Below are positions 6,618 through 9,069 of a stretch of DNA of 9,069 bases, in pieces. Source of the DNA: an uncultured Clostridia bacterium (GTDB lineage: Bacteria; Bacillota; Clostridia; TANB77; CAG-508); assembly GCA_947628885.1 (NCBI GenBank), contig CANRBO010000046.1, positions 1 through 9,069 of the forward strand. Reading direction: 5' to 3'. Each line of letters opens with the position of its first letter. Positions within the stretch are counted from its first letter, which is position 1. Under the pieces are notes generated by a model that was not told the origin of the DNA, made no database searches, and saw only the letters and a program-made list of their open reading frames with translations. The position numbers and the translations under genes are program-made.

Positions 6618-6676
6618 AAGGTTGAAAAATAATTACAATTTTCCAACTAGATTTGTGCCTTAGGAAGGAATGAGAT
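6618..6676 (+). repeat. Left arm of inverted repeat; leader of mscL
   Basis: This stretch is nearly identical to the complement of 8892-8960. The blocks AAGGTTGAAAAATAATTACAA (21 bases) and TTTTCCAACTAG plus ATTTGTGCCTTA (24 bases) are unchanged; the right arm has 10 more bases between them. The homology continues through the ribosome binding site and an ATGAGAT just before the start codons. GTTG-AAAA can pair with TTTT-C-CAAC, with the unequal segment in the loop. This arm also holds a 13-codon ORF from TTG 6622 to TAG 6663 (KNNYNFPTRFVP after the start), with AAGGAG six bases upstream. Confidence 0.85.
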
Positions 6677-6681
6677 AAAAA

Positions 6682-7161
6682 ATGGAAAATAAAGAAGAAG
6701 TAAAACAAGAAATAAAAGAAAAATTAAAAGAAACAAAAACAAAAAATAAAGAATTCATAAATGAATTTAAGGAATTTGCATTAAGAGGAAATGTACTAGA
6801 TTTAGCAGTTGGTGTGTTAATTGGAGGTGCATTTCAAAAAATAATTACATCACTTACAGATAATGTGATTTCTCCAATATTAGGATTATTTGGTGGAGTA
6901 AATTTCTCAGAATATAGTTGGAAAATAGGAAAGTTAAATTTAAGATATGGAAGTTTCCTTACAGATGTAATTAACTTTATTATAATGGCATTTGTCATTT
7001 TCTTAATAGTAAAATTTATGAACAAATTAGCTAAAATGGGACATAAAGAAGAAAAAGTTGTAGAAGAGATTACTACAAAAACTTGTCCACATTGTTACAG
7101 TGAAATTAACATCAAAGCTGATAGATGTCCGCATTGTACATCAAAATTAGAAAAAAGGTAA
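6682..7161 (+). CDS. mscL: Large-conductance mechanosensitive channel with C-terminal zinc ribbon
   Basis: MscL is a homopentameric inner-membrane channel that opens under extreme membrane tension to release solutes during hypo-osmotic shock. The family signature FKEFALRGNVLDLAVGVLIGGAF (residues 29-51) begins the first transmembrane helix (to about 66). A short GGVNFSEYSW loop and the second helix (about 93-115) follow. There are two additions to the core: a charged N-terminal extension of about 25 residues rich in Lys and Glu, and a C-terminal zinc ribbon with CPHC at 135-138 and 149-152 where many homologues end in a helical bundle. The start is chosen by AGGAAGG at 6662-6668, 13 bases upstream. 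The leader is shared with yhbY. A possible promoter (TTGAAA 6553-6558, TATATT 6578-6583) has a poor 19-base spacer. Its stop codon lies within the terminator hairpin. Confidence 0.93.
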   Translation: MENKEEVKQEIKEKLKETKTKNKEFINEFKEFALRGNVLDLAVGVLIGGAFQKIITSLTDNVISPILGLFGGVNFSEYSWKIGKLNLRYGSFLTDVINFIIMAFVIFLIVKFMNKLAKMGHKEEKVVEEITTKTCPHCYSEINIKADRCPHCTSKLEKR

Positions 7162-7182
7162 ATATGGAGGATATTTACCTTT
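7154..7182. terminator. Bidirectional terminator between mscL and the leftward genes
   Basis: A perfect 12-bp stem (7154-7165 with 7171-7182) encloses the loop GGAGG. Rightward it runs into TTTATTTATTT; leftward the complement ends in a run of six Ts (from AAAAAA 7151-7156). It covers the mscL stop codon and ends two bases from the stop of the converging membrane-protein gene. Confidence 0.85.
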
Positions 7183-7184
7183 AT

Positions 7185-7553
7185 TTATTTGTCATCTATA
7201 GATTGATTTTTACGAAAACATTTCCGAAAAAAACAAGCAAAGGGACAAAAAATAGGTAGCATACATATGCATTGCAAAATCAGCTTAATGATGCCCTTAC
7301 TGAGGTTTACAAGGAGAAAGTCATTAATCAATTGACCAATTATTCCAAGTAAAATCATACCAAGCATCAAAATAATTACATCTTTAAGATGTGTAGTGAC
7401 AAATAGCAATACAATTGCAACAAAAACTGTCATTATCATTGCAAAGAATATATACGGATGTATATATCCATAATGGATGCCATACCAAACACTCGCTATG
7501 AAAGCAAGAAAAAGTAACATATAGACAAAAACATTGTTTTTAAATTTCCTCAC
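7185..7553 (-). CDS. Small four-helix membrane protein of unknown function
   Basis: I do not recognise a family. From GTG 7553 it has 122 residues with a positive N-terminus (RKFKNN) and four predicted transmembrane helices (about 8-25, 31-52, 56-78, 86-106). A Cys-rich end (CIC, CPFAC, KC) and a basic then acidic tail (FRKNQSIDDK) follow. The GTG start is chosen because GGAGG lies nine bases upstream and the Lys/Arg-rich stretch then precedes the first helix. A longer version from TTG 7604 (139 residues) is possible. A 13-codon ORF (ATG 7591 to TGA 7550) overlaps this start by GTGA, suggesting coupled translation. It has its own promoter (7615-7643) and ends at the shared terminator. A chaperone or transporter role cannot be inferred. 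Confidence 0.65.
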   Translation of the reverse strand: MRKFKNNVFVYMLLFLAFIASVWYGIHYGYIHPYIFFAMIMTVFVAIVLLFVTTHLKDVIILMLGMILLGIIGQLINDFLLVNLSKGIIKLILQCICMLPIFCPFACFFRKCFRKNQSIDDK

Positions 7554-7582
7554 AATGATTGTCCTCCATTTTCTACAATTAT

Positions 7583-7607
7583 TAATTGCATCCTCCACCT
7601 GCAATTA
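7583..7607 (-). promoter_or_regulatory. Hairpin with the ribosome binding site in its loop
   Basis: Read on the minus strand, TAATTGCA and TGCAATTA form a perfect 8-bp stem around GGTGGAGGA. The loop is the ribosome binding site of the 13-codon leader ORF, whose ATG starts at the edge of the stem. The hairpin would begin almost at the predicted transcription start, so it could control translation or protect the mRNA 5' end. Confidence 0.45.
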
Positions 7608-7614
7608 TAATTGT

Positions 7615-7643
7615 ATTATAACACAATAAGAATAATTTTTAAA
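7615..7643 (-). promoter_or_regulatory. Extended -10 promoter for the membrane-protein gene
   Basis: On the minus strand TATAAT (7620-7615) is preceded by TGT, an extended -10 element. TTTAAA (7643-7638) lies 17 bases upstream as a weak -35 that overlaps the SDR stop codon. Transcription would start near 7608, directly at the leader hairpin. Confidence 0.55.
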
Positions 7644-8541
7644 CTATGCTACCACCATTTACATGAATAATTTGACCTGTTACATATCTTGAATCATCAG
7701 ATGCCAAATAAAGATAGGCAGGAGCAAGTTCAAAAGGTTGACCAGCGCGTTTTAATGGCACATCAGTTCCAAAAATCTCCACTTCAGATGCAGTGAAAGA
7801 TGAAGGAATTAAAGGTGTCCATATTGGACCTGGAGCAACTGCATTTACACGTATTTTCTTATCTGCTAAAGAAAGTGAAAGTGATTTGGTAAAAACGGTA
7901 ATTGCCCCTTTAGTAGATGAATAATCAATTAAATTCTTTTTTCCGTCAAAAGCTGTTATTGAAGTAGTATTTATTATGCTTGAATTTTCTTTTAAATGTG
8001 GAAGTACAGCTTTAGTCAAATAAAAGAAGGTATAAATGTTTGTTTCAAAGGTATCCTTAAGTTGATTACTCGATATATCTAATATACTATTTTGTGGAAA
8101 TTGAACACCACAATTATTAATTAAAATATCAATTTTCCCAAAATTATTTAATGTTTTATCGGCAATATATTTAGACAATCCTTCATCTCTTAAATCGCCC
8201 GGAAACAATAGACATTTTCTACCTAAGCCTTCGATTATTTTCTTTGTTTCATTAGCATCTTCATGTTCATTATAATAGCTAATTGCAATATTAGCTCCTT
8301 CTTTTGCAAAAAGTACACTAACAGCTCTTCCAATTCCACTATCGCCACCTGAAATAACTAAGACCTTGTCTTTTAGTTTTCCACTTGGAACATAGTTCTG
8401 ATTATCAAAAATTGGAAGAGGTTTCATTTTATATTCCATGCCAGGCTGAACATCTTGATGCTGTCTAGGAAAAGTAATTGGGATTTTCTCAGTCTCAGTT
8501 TTAAAGCCTATGTATGGAATTGCTGGATAATTCTGGTTAAT
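7639..8541 (-). CDS. SDR-family NAD(P)-dependent oxidoreductase (YhdF/YdaD/YghA type), probable ATT start
   Basis: This is a classical short-chain dehydrogenase/reductase. In the 300-residue version the cofactor motif SGGDSGIG is at 64-71, NNCG (usually NNAG) at 142-145, Asn168, and the catalytic Ser194, Tyr207 and Lys211 (YSSTK). VAPGPIWTPL follows near 235. The substrate is unknown; Bacillus relatives are general stress proteins. The first ATG (8439) gives only 266 residues and no ribosome binding site. The frame stays open upstream and encodes family-typical QHQDVQPGMEYKMKP, so the real start is earlier. AAGGAGG (8556-8550) sits eight bases before an in-frame ATT (8541), and no ATG, GTG or TTG is available there. 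ATT is a rare but known start codon; a mutated ATG is equally possible. It is downstream of yhbY on the same strand, with its ribosome binding site partly in a hairpin. Confidence 0.85.
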   Translation of the reverse strand: MNQNYPAIPYIGFKTETEKIPITFPRQHQDVQPGMEYKMKPLPIFDNQNYVPSGKLKDKVLVISGGDSGIGRAVSVLFAKEGANIAISYYNEHEDANETKKIIEGLGRKCLLFPGDLRDEGLSKYIADKTLNNFGKIDILINNCGVQFPQNSILDISSNQLKDTFETNIYTFFYLTKAVLPHLKENSSIINTTSITAFDGKKNLIDYSSTKGAITVFTKSLSLSLADKKIRVNAVAPGPIWTPLIPSSFTASEVEIFGTDVPLKRAGQPFELAPAYLYLASDDSRYVTGQIIHVNGGSIV

Positions 8542-8551
8542 TAAAATCGCC

Positions 8552-8587
8552 TCCTTCTGATAAATAAATATATTTATACCAGAAGGA
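8552..8587 (-). promoter_or_regulatory. Hairpin covering part of the SDR ribosome binding site
   Basis: TCCTTCTG (8552-8559) pairs perfectly with CAGAAGGA (8580-8587), and the interval contains a second palindromic helix (ATAAATA/TATTTAT). In the leftward mRNA the 3' arm includes AAGGA of the SDR ribosome binding site, so folding would hide it. No T-run follows, which argues against termination after yhbY. TGGTATAAA inside it could also be an extended -10 for the SDR. Confidence 0.5.
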
Positions 8588-8601
8588 AAATATTCTAAGA
8601 A

Positions 8602-8886
8602 TTAAATATTAATTTTTGAATCTTTTTTCTTTTTACGATATAAAGTAATTTTTCTACCCATTACTTGCACTAATGTACAATTTGTTTTTTCAGCTAATTC
8701 ATTTCCAATGTCCAAAGCAGTATCAGGAGAAGTCTCCAAAACGGTTAATTTAATAAGCTCACGAGCTTCTAAAGCATCGTCAACTTGTTTTATCAAATTA
8801 TCATTTATACCTGATTTTCCAACTTGTAAAATTGAATCTATAGTATTAGCCAAACTTCTTAAATATGCTCTATCTTTGCTAGTCAT
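8602..8886 (-). CDS. yhbY: YhbY-type RNA-binding protein (CRM domain)
   Basis: A 94-residue protein made of one CRM domain, which binds RNA and is associated with pre-50S ribosomal particles in bacteria. It begins MTSKDRAYLRSLANTIDSI and shows the loop motif QVGKSGIN, ELIKLTVLE, and the closing LVQVMGRKITLYRKKKK with a basic tail. The start at 8886 matches the family. The upstream ATG at 8898 (adding M-R-L-I) directly abuts the ribosome binding site GGAGGG with no spacer and is unlikely. It usually neighbours obg or nadD in Firmicutes; here the SDR gene follows in the same direction. It has its own good promoter, and a leader shared with mscL. Confidence 0.9.
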   Translation of the reverse strand: MTSKDRAYLRSLANTIDSILQVGKSGINDNLIKQVDDALEARELIKLTVLETSPDTALDIGNELAEKTNCTLVQVMGRKITLYRKKKKDSKINI

Positions 8887-8891
8887 AATTA

Positions 8892-8960
8892 ATCTCATCC
8901 CTCCTTAAGGCACAAATCTAGTTGGAAAAGAATTAAATTTTGTAATTATTTTTCAACCTT
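8892..8960 (-). repeat. Right arm of inverted repeat; leader of yhbY
   Basis: This is the complement of the mscL leader (6618-6676) with an extra 10 bases (AATTTAATTC on the minus strand) in what would be the hairpin loop, and small differences at the ribosome binding site (AAGGAGGG here). The TTG ORF of the left arm is cut to KNNYKI then stop by that indel, while the bases encoding FPTRFVP-stop are intact in another frame. Being transcribed from the nearby promoter, it is the yhbY 5' UTR. Confidence 0.85.
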
Positions 8961-8975
8961 AAACCTTCTTAGATT

Positions 8976-9004
8976 ATTGTAACATATATTTTGAATTATG
9001 CCAA
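8976..9004 (-). promoter_or_regulatory. Promoter of yhbY
   Basis: On the minus strand TTGGCA (9004-8999) and TACAAT (8981-8976) are separated by exactly 17 bases, a near-consensus sigma-A promoter. Transcription would begin near 8969, giving a leader of about 80 bases that starts just before the inverted repeat. Bases 9005-9069 hold nothing I can identify. Confidence 0.75.
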
Positions 9005-9069
9005 GAGACAGATGTTAGTATAAACTTTTAGTAGGAATTTTGAAAAAGAAAAAATATTGAAATTTATAG

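Noticed and set aside
6546..6632. 28-codon ORF (MKFESEKRKEGILKQFLKDL and onward) ending in the mscL leader
   Set aside because: It has no ribosome binding site, is Lys/Glu-rich as expected for AT-rich DNA read by chance, and its frame is not kept in the yhbY copy of the leader.
8708..8908. Plus-strand ORF overlapping yhbY
   Set aside because: It is fully antisense to yhbY, whose product matches a known family, and it has no ribosome binding site.

Overview
The window is AT-rich DNA with Gram-positive style ribosome binding sites (GGAGG-type). Its gene content is typical of low-GC Firmicutes: a WalR/WalK-like two-component system, a type I signal peptidase with one N-terminal membrane anchor, holB next to ricT (yaaT), a large serine recombinase, and yhbY. 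A clostridial (class Clostridia) chromosome is the best guess. I cannot name the genus from sequence alone.

Left edge (1-1080): the C-terminal part of a large serine recombinase ends at 539. About 65-70 bases later the reading frame of a GH94-type (cyclic beta-1,2-glucan synthase / phosphorylase family) gene resumes abruptly in the middle of a conserved motif. This looks like one end of an integrated element, extending to the left, that has split a carbohydrate-enzyme gene.

Centre (1100-4031): a promoter drives a WalR-like response regulator and a PAS-containing sensor kinase with almost no extracellular loop, followed by signal peptidase I (lepB). An AT-rich stretch with three 34-bp tandem repeats follows.

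4225-6441: DNA polymerase III delta prime (holB) carries a single-base frameshift inside its Walker A motif. It is followed by ricT (PSP1-domain, Fe-S-binding partner of the RNase Y specificity complex) and a small 2[4Fe-4S] ferredoxin that is easy to miss. The ricT 3' end is partly duplicated ahead of the ferredoxin.

Right part (6600-9069): mscL with a C-terminal zinc ribbon reads rightward and meets leftward genes at a bidirectional terminator. The leftward genes are a four-helix membrane protein, an SDR oxidoreductase that appears to start at ATT, and yhbY. mscL and yhbY sit just inside a pair of roughly 60-70 bp near-identical inverted repeats, which form their 5' leaders. The 2.2-kb block could therefore in principle invert, and the two genes share an untranslated leader with a possible conserved hairpin. 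This shared leader is the most unusual structure I see; no unmistakable new defence or mobile system is visible.
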